Positions 1 to 10,325 are shown, counted from the stretch's first letter. The stretch: 64,000 bases of DNA from Anomaloglossus baeobatrachus (GCF_048569485.1 NC_134354.1:455406307-455470306); one strand, 5' to 3'. Made by a program: numbers and translations. The notes: generated by a model not told the origin, from the sequence alone.

Positions 1-560
1 AGGAGTGAGTGGGTATTATGGCACTATAATATCAGCACTGTATAAATATTATGCACTGTATGATACTATAATCTCAGCACTGTGTGGGTATTATGTAGAG
101 CATGGTACTGTAATTTCTGCATTCAGTAGGTATTATGGCAGTGTAATATCAGCACTGTATGAGTATTCTGCACTGTATGGCACTGTGTGGATATTATTCA
201 ATGTGTGACACTGTAATTGTAACACTGGGTGGGTATTATGCACAGTAATAGGTATTACTGAGTGTGGGTATTATACATTGTAATTTCAGCACTGTGTGGG
301 TATTATGCACTATATGGCACTGTAATCTCAACATTATATGAGAATTCTGCACTGTATGGCACTGTAATCTTAGCACTCAATGAGTATTATGCACTCTATG
401 GCACTGCAGTCCCAGCCCTGTGTGTATATTATGTACTCTATGGCACTGTAATCTCAGCACTGTGTGGGCATTATGAATTGTATGGCACTGTAATCTCTGC
501 TCTATGGATATTATGCACAGTAATGAGAATTAGTGGGTGTAAATATTATACACTGTAATC
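1..560. repeat. Minisatellite A, unit about 42 bp
   Basis: Diverged tandem units built from the phrases GGCACTGTAATCTCAGCACTG and TGGGTATTATGCACTGTA repeat across the segment. The window opens inside the array, so its left edge is unknown. Open frames crossing it are by-products of the repeat and are not genes. Confidence 0.85.
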
Positions 561-571
561 TCACCATTGTG

Positions 572-831
572 CGGGCGGCACGGTGGCTCAGTGGGTAGCA
601 CTGCAGTCTTGCAGCGCTGGGGTACTGGGTTCAAATCCCACCAAGGACAAAATCGGCAAGGAGTTTGCATGTTCTCCTCGTGTTTTTGTGGGTTTCCTCC
701 AGGTTCTCTGGTTTTCTCCCACACTCAAAAAACATACTGATAGGGACTTTATATTGTGAGCCCCAATGGGGACAGAGTTGCCAAAGTATGTAATGTGCTA
801 TGGAATTAATGGCGCTATATAAGTGAATAAA
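572..831 (+). repeat. tRNA-derived SINE
   Basis: The head carries a pol III type 2 promoter: box A TGGCTCAGTGG at 584-594 and box B GGTTCAAATCC at 628-638. The body has a conserved middle (GTGGGTTTCCTCC) and the tail ends GGCGCTATATAAG followed by AT-rich sequence. A second copy lies reversed at 48094-48332. It separates minisatellites A and B. The tRNA-like head does not continue into a tRNA fold, so this is not a tRNA gene. Confidence 0.85.
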
Positions 832-840
832 TATTATGCA

Positions 841-2905
841 CTGTATTATTTTGGCGCTGTAGCAGTATTATTTGGTCACTATCGATATGGCTCTATTGTT
901 TCAGCTGTGTAGCGGTATTAATTTGGTCACCATCGGTGTATGGCTGTATTATTTCGGTCCTGTGGCGGTTTTATTTTCGTCACCGTTGCTATGGCTGCAT
1001 TATTTTGCCCTGTGGTATTACTTTGGTCACTATCGCTGTATGGCTGTATTATTTCGGCTCTGTGGCAATGTTACTTTGCTCACCATCACTGTATGGCTGT
1101 ATAATTTTGGCACTGTGGTGGTGTTACTTTGGCTGCTATCGATGATTAGCTGTGTATTTTGACCCTCTGGTGGTATTGCTTTGGCCACCATTGCTGTATT
1201 GTTTTGGCCCTGTGGCGGTATTACTTTGGTCACCATCACTGTATGGCTCTATTATTTCGGCACTGTGGCGGTATTACTTTGGTCACCATTGCTGTATTAT
1301 TTTGACCCTGTGGCGGTATTATTTCGGCCCTGTAGTGTATTACTTTGGTCACCATTGCTGTATTATTTTAACCCGGTGGCGATATTATTTTGATCACCAT
1401 CACTGTATGGCTGTATTATTTCGGCACTGTGGCGGTATCACTTTGGTCACCATTGCTGTATTATTTCGGCCCTGTGGTGGTATTACTTTGACAACTATTG
1501 CTGTATTATTTAGGCCCTGTTGGTGGTATTGCTTTGGTCATCATTGCTGTATTATTTCGGCCCTTTCATGGTATTACTTTGGTCACCATCATTGCATGGC
1601 TGTATTATTTCGGCACTTTTGCGGTATTACTTTGGTCACCATTACTGTATTATTTTGGCCCTATGGTTTTATTACTTTGGTCACCATTGCTGTATTATTT
1701 TGGCCCTGTGGCAGTATTACTTTACTCACCATCTCTATTGCTGTATTATTTTGCACTGTGGCAGTATTAGTTTAGTCACCATCTCTATTGCTGTATTATT
1801 TTGTCCTGTGGCGGTATTAGTTTAGTCACCATCTCTATTGCTGTATTATTTTGTCCTGTGGCGGTATTACTTTGGTCACCATCACTGTATGGCTGTATTA
1901 TTTCAGCCCTCTTCCGGTATTACTTTAGTCACCATCTCTATGGCTGTATTATTTTGCACTATGGCGGTATTAGTTTAGTCACCATCTCTATGGCTGTATT
2001 ATTTTGCCCTGTGGAGGTATTACTTTGGTCACCATCACTGTATGGCTGTATGCGGTATTACTTTAGTCACCATCTCTATGGCTGTATTATATTGGCCCTG
2101 TGTTTTTATTACTTTGGTCACCATTGCTGTATTATTTCGGCTCTGTGGCGGTATTACTTTAGTAGCCATCTCTATTGCTGTATTATTTTGCCCTGTGGCG
2201 GTATTACTTTACTCACCATCTCTATTGCTGTATTATTTTGCACTGTGGCAGTATTAGTTTAGTCACCATCTCTATTGCTGTATTATTTTGTCCTGTGGCG
2301 GTATTAGTTTAGTCACCATCTCTATTGCTGTATTATTTTGTCCTGTGGCGGTATTACTTTGGTCACCATCACTGTATGGCTGTATTATTTTAGCCCTCTT
2401 CCGGTATTACTTTAGTCACCATCTCTATGGCTGTATTATTTTGCACTATGGCGGTATTAGTTTAGTCACCATCTCTATGGCTGTATTATTTTGCACTATG
2501 GCGGTATTAGTTTAGTTACCATCTCTATGGCTGTATTATTTTGCACTATGGCGGTATTAGTTTAGTCACCATCTCTATGGCTGTATTATTTTGCACTATG
2601 GCGGTATTAGTTTAGTTACCATCTCTATGGCTGTATTATTTTGCCCTGTGGAGGTATTACTTTGGTCACCATCACTGTATGGCTGTATGCGGTATTACTT
2701 TAGTCACCATCTCTATGGCTGTATTATATTGGCCCTGTGTTTTTATTACTTTGGTCACCATCTCTATGGCTGTATTATTTCGGCTCTGTGGCGGTATTAC
2801 TTTAGTAGCCATCTCTATGGCTGTATTATTTTGCCCTGTGGCGGTATTACTTTAGTAGCCATCTCTATGGCTGTATTACTTTGTCCCTGTGGCGGTATTG
2901 GACGG
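841..2905. repeat. Minisatellite B, unit about 48-52 bp, with higher-order structure
   Basis: About forty tandem units share the core CTGTATTATTTTG, GGCGGTATTACTTTGGTCACC. The right half is internally duplicated: the unit string at 1801-1978 recurs at about 2291-2460 almost unchanged (offset about 490 bp). The string from about 2000 recurs near 2634, the extra 144 bp being three added 48-bp units. It ends about 350 bp upstream of the KCTD7 start codon. Confidence 0.9.
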
Positions 2906-3031
2906 TGTAGTATGCTGGTACTCTCAGTGTAAGCTCTTGAGCCACTTATATGCCGACATTACGGTACACGAGAGGGTGCACAGTAACATTTAGGATGGAG
3001 CCCGAGGCGCACAGTTCTGACAGGAGATGGA

Positions 3032-3041
3032 GTCACGTGAC
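3032..3041. promoter_or_regulatory. CLEAR motif / palindromic E-box (TFEB/MITF type)
   Basis: The ten bases GTCACGTGAC form a perfect palindrome identical to the published CLEAR consensus bound by TFEB, TFE3 and MITF in lysosomal gene promoters. It lies 216 bp upstream of the KCTD7 ATG in the GC-rich promoter and 28 bp upstream of the CRE. USF or MYC/MAX could also bind the CACGTG core. Confidence 0.7.
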
Positions 3042-3069
3042 CCTCCCCGGAGCCGCAGAGCCCGCCCCG

Positions 3070-3077
3070 TGACGTCA
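3070..3077. promoter_or_regulatory. Full CRE palindrome
   Basis: TGACGTCA is the consensus CREB/ATF site, directly next to a GC box CCCGCCCC. Its position in a TATA-less CpG-rich promoter is typical for functional CREs. Confidence 0.65.
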
Positions 3078-3158
3078 GCAGACAAGCTGTATACAAGTGT
3101 GTACAGACAGGTCACATCCCGGGCACACGTACCACATACACCTCCAGACGGGCACAGC

Positions 3159-3179
3159 ATGAGTGCCAGGCAGCTGTGA
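3159..3179 (+). CDS. Upstream ORF in the KCTD7 leader, six codons
   Basis: ATG at 3159 with A at -3 opens a six-codon frame (MSARQL) closed by TGA at 3177-3179, 77 bases before the KCTD7 ATG. If transcription begins upstream, scanning ribosomes would meet it first and it could lower KCTD7 translation. Whether it is in the mRNA depends on the unknown start site. Confidence 0.35.
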   Translation: MSARQL

Positions 3180-3256
3180 CCTACCAGTGCCCGCATCGCT
3201 GCACAGCCCTTCCCCAGCTCTGACTAGTGAGGCCCCCGGCAGAGAAGCTTAGAGGG

Positions 3257-3406
3257 ATGGTGGTAGTTTCGGGGCAGTTGGAAGACAGAGGGACCCCGGA
3301 TGATGCCATGTCGAGCTCTGATGCTGAAGATGAGCTGATCGAGCCAGCCACTCCCACCCCGAGCAGTGCCACCTTCTCCCTGCACGGAAAGCTGCCCCCG
3401 CTGCAG
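3257..3406 (+). CDS. KCTD7: KCTD7 coding exon 1 (residues 1-50)
   Basis: KCTD7 is a BTB-domain adaptor of the CUL3-RING ubiquitin ligase; it affects neuronal potassium flux and lysosome/autophagy function, and loss in humans causes progressive myoclonic epilepsy 3 / CLN14. This exon encodes the flexible N-terminal tail: it starts MVVVSGQ and contains MSSSDAEDELIEPATPTPS, matching human MVVVTGR and MSSSDAEDDFLEPATPT. The ATG at 3257 is the first in-frame ATG after a TGA at 3221-3223 and aligns with the human start. The exon ends on a whole codon (CAG) with donor CAG|GTAGGT, so intron 1 is phase 0. The next coding exon is 17.5 kb away. Confidence 0.96.
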
Positions 3407-3659
3407 GTAGGTCTGTGCCCTCATCCTGTGCCAGGGAAGCCCAGCTCTCCATTAGCCTCTCTCCTTACCACTCCCTTAGCTGTGCCCATTGGCTGTGTCA
3501 GGGCTGAGCACCCAGGGATTGGTACAGTCACAGGGCCATCTGCTGGGTGGGCAGCCTGGAGGGCACGGAGTGATGGCCACTTGTGGCTGTACCAGCTGTG
3601 TACAGGGCAGCCTGTATGTACTGTCCATCTGACAGGCGAGGATAATGGAATATATAAGA

Positions 3660-5575
3660 TAGTGGCAATATGGCCCAAAATGCAGGGATAATAGAAAAGA
3701 GCATAGAAATATGGCCCAAAATTCAGGGATAATGGAAAAGAGCATAGAAATATGGCCCAAAATTCAGGGATAATAGAAATATGGCCCAAAATTCAGGGAT
3801 AATAGAAAAGAGCATAGAAATATGGCCCAAAATTCAGGGATAAAAGAAAAGAGCATAGAAATATGGCCCAAAATTCAGGGATAATAGAAAAGAGCATAGA
3901 AATATGGCCCAAAATGCAGGGATAATAGAAAAGAGCATAGAAATATGGCCCAAAATGCAGGGATAATAGAAAAGAGCATAGAAATATGGCCCAAAATGCA
4001 GGGATAATAGAAAAGAGCATAGAAATATGGCCCAAAATTCAGGGATAATGGAAAAGAGCATAGAAATATGGCCCAAAATTCAGGGATAATAGAAATATGG
4101 CCCAAAATTCAGGGATAATAGAAATATGGCCCAAAATTCAGGGATAATAGAAATATGGCCCAAAATTCAGGGATAATAGAAAAGAGCATAGAAATATGGC
4201 CCAAAATTCAGGGATAATAGAAAAGAGCATAGAAATATGGTCCAAAATTCAGGGATAATAGAAAAGCGCATAGAAATATGGTCCAAAATTCAGGGATAAT
4301 AGAAAAGCGCATAGAAATATGGTCCAAAATTCAGGGATAATAGAAAAGCGCATAGAAATATGGCCCAAAATTCAGGGATAATAGAAAAGCGCATAGAAAT
4401 ATGGCCCAAAATTCAGGGATAATAGAAAAGCGCATAGAAATATGATCCAAAATTCAGGGATAATAGAAAAGCGCATAGAAATATGGCCCAAAATTCAGGG
4501 ATAATAGAAAAGCGCATAGAAATATGGTCCAAAATTCAGGGATAATAGAAAAGCGCATAGAAATATGGCCCAAAATTCAGGGATAATAGAAAAGCGCATA
4601 GAAATATGGCCCAAAATTCAGGGATAATAGAAAAGCGCATAGAAATATGATCCAAAATTCAGGGATAATAGAAAAGCGCATAGAAATATGGCCCAAAATT
4701 CAGGGATAATGGAAAAGAGCATAGAAATATGGCCCAAAATTCAGGGATAATAGAAATATGGCCCAAAATTCAGGGATAATAGAAATATGGCCCAAAATTC
4801 AGGGATAATAGAAAAGAGCATAGAAATATGGCCCAAAATTCAGGGATAAAAGAAAAGAGCATAGAAATATGGCCCAAAATTCAGGGATAATAGAAAAGAG
4901 CATAGAAATATGGCCCAAAATTCAGGGATAATAGAAAAGAGCATAGAAATATGGTCCAAAATTCAGGGATAATAGAAAAGCGCATAGAAATATGGTCCAA
5001 AATTCAGGGATAATAGAAAAGCGCATAGAAATATGGCCCAAAATTCAGGGATAATAGAAAAGCGCATAGAAATATGGCCCAAAATTCAGGGATAATAGAA
5101 AAGCGCATAGAAATATGGTCCAAAATTCAGGGATAATAGAAAAGCGCATAGAAATATGGCCCAAAATTCAGGGATAATAGAAAAGCGCATAGAAATATGG
5201 CCCAAAATTCAGGGATAATAGAAAAGCGCATAGAAATATGATCCAAAATTCAGGGATAATAGAAAAGCGCATAGAAATATGGCCCAAAATTCAGGGATAA
5301 TAGAAAAGCGCATAGAAATATGGTCCAAAATTCAGGGATAATAGAAAAGCGCATAGAAATATGGCCCAAAATTCAGGGATAATAGAAAAGCGCATAGAAA
5401 TATGGCCCAAAATTCAGGGATAATAGAAATATGGCCCAAAATTCAGGGATAATAGAAAAGAACATAGAAATATGGCCCAAAATTCAGGGATAATAGAAAA
5501 GAGCATAGAAATATGGCCCAAAATTCAGGGATAATAGAAAAGAGCATAGAAATATGGCCCAAAATGCAAAGATAA
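3660..5575. repeat. Minisatellite C, 41-bp unit, in KCTD7 intron 1
   Basis: About 45-50 units of AATATGGCCCAAAATTCAGG plus GATAATAGAAAAGAGCATAGA. Some units lack a 12-bp block and are 29 bp. Variants GGTCC, GATCC and GCGCAT make a higher-order pattern: an eight-unit variant order starting at about 4321 recurs from about 5117. It starts about 250 bp after the exon 1 donor. The hydrophobic frames on the minus strand arise because 41 is not a multiple of three, so the repeat is read in all frames; they are not genes. Confidence 0.95.
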
Positions 5576-6530
5576 TATAATATAATGGTCCAAAAATCAA
5601 GGATCATAGAAAAGATAATATACGTATGGTCCAAAGTCAAGGATAGTAATGTAAAATATATCAAAATCAAGGTTAATATAATATAAAATATAATGTAAAA
5701 TACAAGTATAATCCAAAATATCATAGAAAATATAAACTAAAATTCAAGCATAATATAAATGTATAAAACAATGTAAAAATCAAGTATACTATAATAACAA
5801 ATAGAAATATAATAGAAAATTCAAGCATAATATAAAATACACATTGTTGATAGAAATGAATGGTGCTGGTAGCATGGTATTGTTGGAGATCTCTGATTCA
5901 TGGTGCCCTGGCATCTCGCTGTAGAGCAGAAGGGCTGGGGGGGGCGCCTGGATATTTGCAAATTGCACTTTGGGAAGATCCTCATGGGTGAAGCATGTAT
6001 ATGAATATGTATACACAACACAACCATTACAAGCAAGAAGGGTGGCACCCTGGTAGGAAAGATAATTGGGCATTAACTATTTACAATATATTACAATTAA
6101 TGGAATAGAGGCCATGTTTTCATGTTTCTTTTTGTTCTGTAAGCTCCGGGGTCAGAGAGTAAAATGTCTAGCAGGGTCCGCCTGTTTAAGATTTTGGTTT
6201 CTTCTTCCGTGGGCGGAGGAGTCTTTGGCTCACTTTCCCACAGGTGACTAAGAGCCCTGCGCACTCCATGGCTCTGCCCTAAATACAGATTTAATAAGAG
6301 AGTATTGTAACGGGTGTAGTAAATCCATTGTGGACATTGACTACAAAAGAATTGATACAATGTAAGGCAATGGTGCTACTCGACTCCCCCATTCCTAAAT
6401 GTGCCCCTATTCTTTACCTTTTAGGTTTTGTTTTCTACTTGTATTACTTCCAGCGTATTATTCTCCTTGTTATCCACAACATCGGGGATGGGATATATTT
6501 ATGGCACAGTACAATTCTTTTATCTCAAAT
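5576..6530. other. Intron 1 sequence without recognised features
   Basis: The minisatellite fades into AT-rich sequence to about 5830. The rest is low-scoring, with no exon-like frame, no splice-flanked ORF and no clear inverted ends. Confidence 0.5.
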
Positions 6531-7204
6531 TACCATATTTTTCATTTTATAAGACGCACCAGATTGTAAAATGCACCCCAAATTTAGAGAAAAAGAAGGT
6601 AAAAAAAAATAAATATGGGGTCCGTTTTATAATCCGGTGGTGTCTTACCGGAGGGGGCCGCAGTGGTGGTCACAGGAGGCAGGGGCAATGCTGGAGTACA
6701 GCGATGCTGCGGGTGGTGCAGTGGGGGTCCATATACTCACTGCGGGCTGTGGCCTATCTGCCCTTGGGCATCGGGCGCTGCTCTGCCCTGGGGCTTCAAA
6801 GAAATGGAGGCCGGAGTCGGCGCGTGCGCTGATGAGAGCTTGAGCTGAGAACTCCATCTGCGCATGCGCCAACTCTGGGCACCATTATTTGAAGCACTCA
6901 CTGCCGACATCTTCAGAATGGCCAGTGCAGCACAGAGCCTCGCCGCCTCCACCACAGAGCCTCACCACCGGCACCACAGAGCCTCGCCGCCTGCACCACA
7001 GAGCCTCGCCACCTGCCGCACAGACCCTCGCTGCCCGCAGCCCTGGCACAGAGCAGCGCCCGCAGCACAGGACAGCTCCGTCCTCCTGTGACCCCTCTCC
7101 ACCACCCCCCAGTAAGCTACTTTTTGATTTTAAAAACACACCCCTCATTTTCCTCCCATATTTTCGGGAAGAAAATTGCGTCTTATAATCTGAAAAATAC
7201 GGTA
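6531..7204. mobile_element. MITE with TACCRTATTTTTC ends
   Basis: The left end TACCATATTTTTC...TTATAAGACGCA is mirrored at the right by the complement of TACCGTATTTTTCAG...TTATAAGACGCA. The terminal inverted repeat is about 27 bp. The GC-rich middle contains a short tandem repeat of about 24-27 bp (6940-7020, CACAGAGCCTCGCC phrase). No transposase is present; the superfamily cannot be named from the ends alone. Confidence 0.75.
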
Positions 7205-7415
7205 CATTATCCCACATACAGGGCTCGTTCAGATGTCAGATCTTCTCACATACGAAAAAAAATTGACCAATTTGTTTACTCAGATTGTATGGTCTAAATT
7301 TTTTTCAGTGACACAGACTTGTATTGCTGATTTTGATACGACACAGAATAAAATTGGACATTTCTCTGATTTTCCATGGACTGTGAAAAATCACAGACAT
7401 GTGAATGGCCCCATA

Positions 7416-9067
7416 CAGTTAGGTCCAGAAATATTTGGACAGTGACACAATTTTCGCGAGTTGGGCTCTGCATGCCACCACATTGGATTTGAAATGAAAC
7501 CTCTACAACAGAATTCAAGTGCAGATTGTAACGTTTAATTTGAAGGTTTGAACAAAAATATCTGATAGAAATTGTAGGAATTGTACACATTTCTTTACAA
7601 ACACTCCACATTTTAGGAGGTCAAAAGTAATTGGACAAATAAACCAAACCCAAACAAAATATTTTTATTTTCAATATTTTGTTGCGAATCCTTTGGAGGC
7701 AATCACTGCCTTAAGTCTGGAACCCATGGACATCACCAAACGCTGGGTTTCCTCCTTCTTAATGCTTTGCCAGGCCTTTACAGCCGCAGCCTTCAGGTCC
7801 TGCTTGTTTGTGGGTCTTTCCGTCTTAAGTCTGGATTTGAGCAAGTGAAATGCATGCTCAATTGGGTTAAGATCTGGTGATTGACTTGGCCATTGCAGAA
7901 TGTTCCACTTTTTTGCACTCATGAACTCCTGGGTAGCTTTGGCTGTATGCTTGGGGTCATTGTCCATCTGTACTATGAAGCGCCGTCCGATCAACTTTGC
8001 AGCATTTGGCTGAATCTGGGCTGAAAGTATATCCCGGTACACTTCAGAATTCATCCGGCTACTCTTGTCTGCTGTTATGTCATCAATAAACACAAGTGAC
8101 CCAGTGCCATTGAAAGCCATGCATGCCCATGCCATCACGTTGCCTCTACCATGTTTTACAGAGGATGTGGTGTGCCTTGGATCATGTGCCGTTCCCTTTC
8201 TTCTCCAAACTTTTTTCTTCCCATCATTCTGGTACAGGTTGATCTTGGTCTCATCTGTCCATAGAATACTTTTCCAGAACTGAGCTGGCTTCATGAGGTG
8301 TTTTTCAGCAAATTTAACTCTGGCCTGTCTATTTTTGGAATTGATGAATGGTTTGCAGCTAGATGTGAACCCTTTGTATTTACTTTCATGGAGTCTTCTC
8401 TTTACTGTTGACTTAGAGACAGATACACCTACTTCACTGAGAGTGTTCTGGACTTCAGTTGATGTTGTGAACGGGTTCTTCTTCACCAAAGAAAGTATGC
8501 GGCGATCATCCACCACTGTTGTCATCCGTGGACGCCCAGGCCTTTTTGAGTTCCCAAGCTCACCAGTCAATTCCTTTTTTCTCAGAATGTACCCGACTGT
8601 TGATTTTGCTACTCCAAGCATGTCTGCTATCTCTCTGATGGATTTTTTCTTTTTTTTCAGCCTCAGGATGTTCTGCTTCACCTCAATTGAGAGTTCCTTA
8701 GACCGCATGTTGTCTGGTCACAGCAACAGCTTCCAAATGCAAAGCCACACACCTGTAATCAACCCCAGACCTTTTAACTACTTCATTGATTACAGGTTAA
8801 CGAGGGAGACGCCTTCAGAGTTAATTGCAGCCCTTAGAGTCCCTTGTCCAATTACTTTTGGTCCCTTGAAAAAGAGGAGGCTATGCATTACAGAGCTATG
8901 ATTCCTAAACCCTTTCTCCAATTTGGATGTGAAAACTCTCATATTGCAGCTGGGAGTGTGCACTTTCAGCCCATATTATATATATAATTGTATTTCTGAA
9001 CATGTTTTTGTAAACAGCTAAAATAACAAAACTTGTGTCACTGTCCAAATATTTCTGGACCTAACTG
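7416..9067 (-). mobile_element. Tc1-A: complete Tc1 transposon with open transposase
   Basis: The ends CAGTTAGGTCCAGAAATATT... match as inverted repeats; the outer 35 bp agree perfectly by eye. TA target duplications sit at 7414-7415 and 9068-9069. The 1652-bp element carries one transposase gene on the minus strand. Lack of decay in ends and ORF marks it as the youngest DNA transposon in the window. It lies in KCTD7 intron 1, antisense to the gene. Confidence 0.95.
7671..8708 (-). CDS. Tc1 transposase, full length and uninterrupted
   Basis: Predicted 345-residue cut-and-paste transposase that would bind the element's ends and move it to TA sites. The N-terminal third (about residues 1-115) has paired helix-turn-helix regions (IREIADMLGVAKSTVGYILR) and the GRPR hook (KRPGRPRM). 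The C-terminal two thirds is the DDE domain: first Asp in WTDETKI, second in [11 protein letters not shown], and Glu in SPDLNPIE, with 34 residues between the second and third (DD34E). It ends in KGFATKY, the usual Tc1 C-terminus. Length equals the family norm (about 340). An AATAAA overlaps the stop region. No stop or frameshift is visible and all three acidic residues are present. The antisense 202-residue frame over it is a shadow. Confidence 0.93.
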   Translation of the reverse strand: MRSKELSIEVKQNILRLKKKKKSIREIADMLGVAKSTVGYILRKKELTGELGNSKRPGRPRMTTVVDDRRILSLVKKNPFTTSTEVQNTLSEVGVSVSKSTVKRRLHESKYKGFTSSCKPFINSKNRQARVKFAEKHLMKPAQFWKSILWTDETKINLYQNDGKKKVWRRKGTAHDPRHTTSSVKHGRGNVMAWACMAFNGTGSLVFIDDITADKSSRMNSEVYRDILSAQIQPNAAKLIGRRFIVQMDNDPKHTAKATQEFMSAKKWNILQWPSQSPDLNPIEHAFHLLKSRLKTERPTNKQDLKAAAVKAWQSIKKEETQRLVMSMGSRLKAVIASKGFATKY

Positions 9068-9130
9068 TAGACTATCACAAATCCATGATTGCACTTGCAC
9101 AAGAACATCGGAGGTCTGAATGAGGCCTTA

Positions 9131-9490
9131 GGATAAGCAGCACCTTTTGTTGCTTCTGTCAGCAGAAATGAAAAATCATCTGGAGTCTGAATAGTTACTA
9201 GTCACCATTGCGGATATATCTGGCTCGGATATATCTGACCTTGAGCCGTCTGTGTTCATTTACAATATGCACCAGGAAAGCTCCTGACACAGTGATAGAC
9301 CCTAATATTCCCTTCTGAAAGCCTCCATTCAGGTGTTATACATTCGGGTCTCCACAGAATAGTGTAACACTATCACCCATATCAGTCTGTCCTCATTTTT
9401 TTTGTTTTACAATAGAAGACTTATTGTGATGCTTGTCACCAGCCTCTCTTAGCTGTATATATCAAGGGCTTTTACCACCGTATAAGTTTA
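9131..9490. other. Intron 1 sequence without recognised features
   Basis: No inverted ends, tandem repeats or exon-like frames seen. Confidence 0.5.
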
Positions 9491-10013
9491 AAGGGATATT
9501 GCCAAGTTTGAAAGTTATCCCCTGTCCATAGGAGAGGGGATGACTTCCAGATCGGAAGTGGTTTAACTACTACGACCTACACTGATCCACTGGGCCAGGG
9601 CACTGAAGAACGCATGGGGCCAAGGCACTGAAGGGCGCGTGTCACTGGACCAGGGCACTGAAGGGCGCGTGTCACTGGACCAGGGCACTGAAGGGCGCGT
9701 GTCACTAGACCAGGGCACTGAAGGACGCGTGTCACTGAACCAGGGCACTGAAGGGCACGTGGCACCAGGGCACTGAAGGGCGTGTGTCACTAGACCAGGA
9801 CACTGAAGGGAGCGTGTGACTGGACCAGGGCACTGACTGGTGCATGTCACGGGACCAGGGCACTGAAGGGCTTGTGTGAATGGAGGTGAGGTCGATCATA
9901 TGCACTGCTGCTGTATTCATTCTTATGGAATTACTGACCAGATAAGCTCAGTGCTTGGGTATCCCCAGCTGTGCCATTAAGTATAAATGGATAGGGGATA
10001 ACTTACAATCTTT
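9491..10013. mobile_element. Probable MITE containing a 30-bp minisatellite
   Basis: Left end AAAGGGATATTGCCAAGTTT...AGTTATCCCCTGTCCAT is echoed inverted at the right as ATGGATAGGGGATAACTT. The centre is filled by tandem repeats. The ends are imperfect, so the family is uncertain. Confidence 0.55.
9590..9880. repeat. Minisatellite, unit about 30 bp
   Basis: About nine to ten units of CCAGGGCACTGAAGGGCGCG TGTCACTGGA with some shortened copies. It sits in the middle of the inverted-end element at 9491-10013. Confidence 0.9.
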
Positions 10014-10014
10014 T

Positions 10015-10325
10015 AGGCCTCATTCAGACTTCCATATTGCATATATGTGTTATTTAATTTTTTTCCATGGGTACCACACTTACCCATTATAGTCTATGGT
10101 GCCGCTCTCATGTCTGTGTTTTTTCAAGCACTGTGTGAATGTGCAAAGGTCATGGAGACTTGTCCATTTTTCTGTCAGCACGGATGACAATGGCCAATAC
10201 AAGTCTATGGGTCTGTGAAATCACATCCATACGGAAGCTAGATGAGGAAAAAAATGCACGACACTCGCCAACTTCTTGGTGAGAATCTTAGCGATCTTAT
10301 ATACGCAGATGTGAGCGAACCCTTA
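10015..10325. mobile_element. MITE, family X
   Basis: Begins TTAGGCCTCATTCAGACTTCC and ends GATGTGAGCGAACCCTTA. Internal phrases such as CTATGGGTCTGTGAAATCAC also occur in the copies at 7220-9130 and 23439-23770. Confidence 0.6.

Larger units (their letters stand above)
2906..3256 (+). promoter_or_regulatory. KCTD7: KCTD7 promoter and 5' leader
   Basis: GC- and CpG-rich sequence between minisatellite B and the first coding exon, with no TATA box. It holds a CLEAR/E-box palindrome (3032-3041), an Sp1-like CCCGCCCC (3061-3068), a full CRE (3070-3077) and a short upstream ORF (3159-3179). An in-frame TGA at 3221-3223 precedes the coding ATG. The transcription start cannot be fixed from sequence alone; a CpG-island promoter with scattered starts near 3080-3150 is an inference. 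Confidence 0.75.
7220..9130. mobile_element. MITE (family X) split by Tc1-A
   Basis: The left piece begins GGGCTCGTTCAGATGTC and the right piece ends GTCTGAATGAGGCCTTA, which are inverted counterparts. The intervening 1.65 kb is the Tc1 element at 7416-9067. Related copies lie at 10015-10325, 23439-23770 and 43418-43640. The MITE is older than the Tc1 insertion. Confidence 0.65.

Noticed and set aside
572-650. tRNA gene
   Set aside because: Box A and box B are present, but no cloverleaf is formed and SINE body and tail follow.
872-2932. Several frames of 70-207 codons upstream of KCTD7
   Set aside because: They are translations of minisatellite B, with repeated peptides and no splice or start context.
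3793-4105. Overlapping hydrophobic minus-strand frames (MGHISMLFSII type)
   Set aside because: They are three-frame readings of the 41-bp minisatellite; the same peptide reappears in every frame.
3660-5575. CRISPR-like array
   Set aside because: Units are contiguous with no unique spacers, and the sequence is vertebrate.
8293-8901. 202-codon plus-strand frame
   Set aside because: It is antisense to the Tc1-A transposase, whose motifs explain the sequence.
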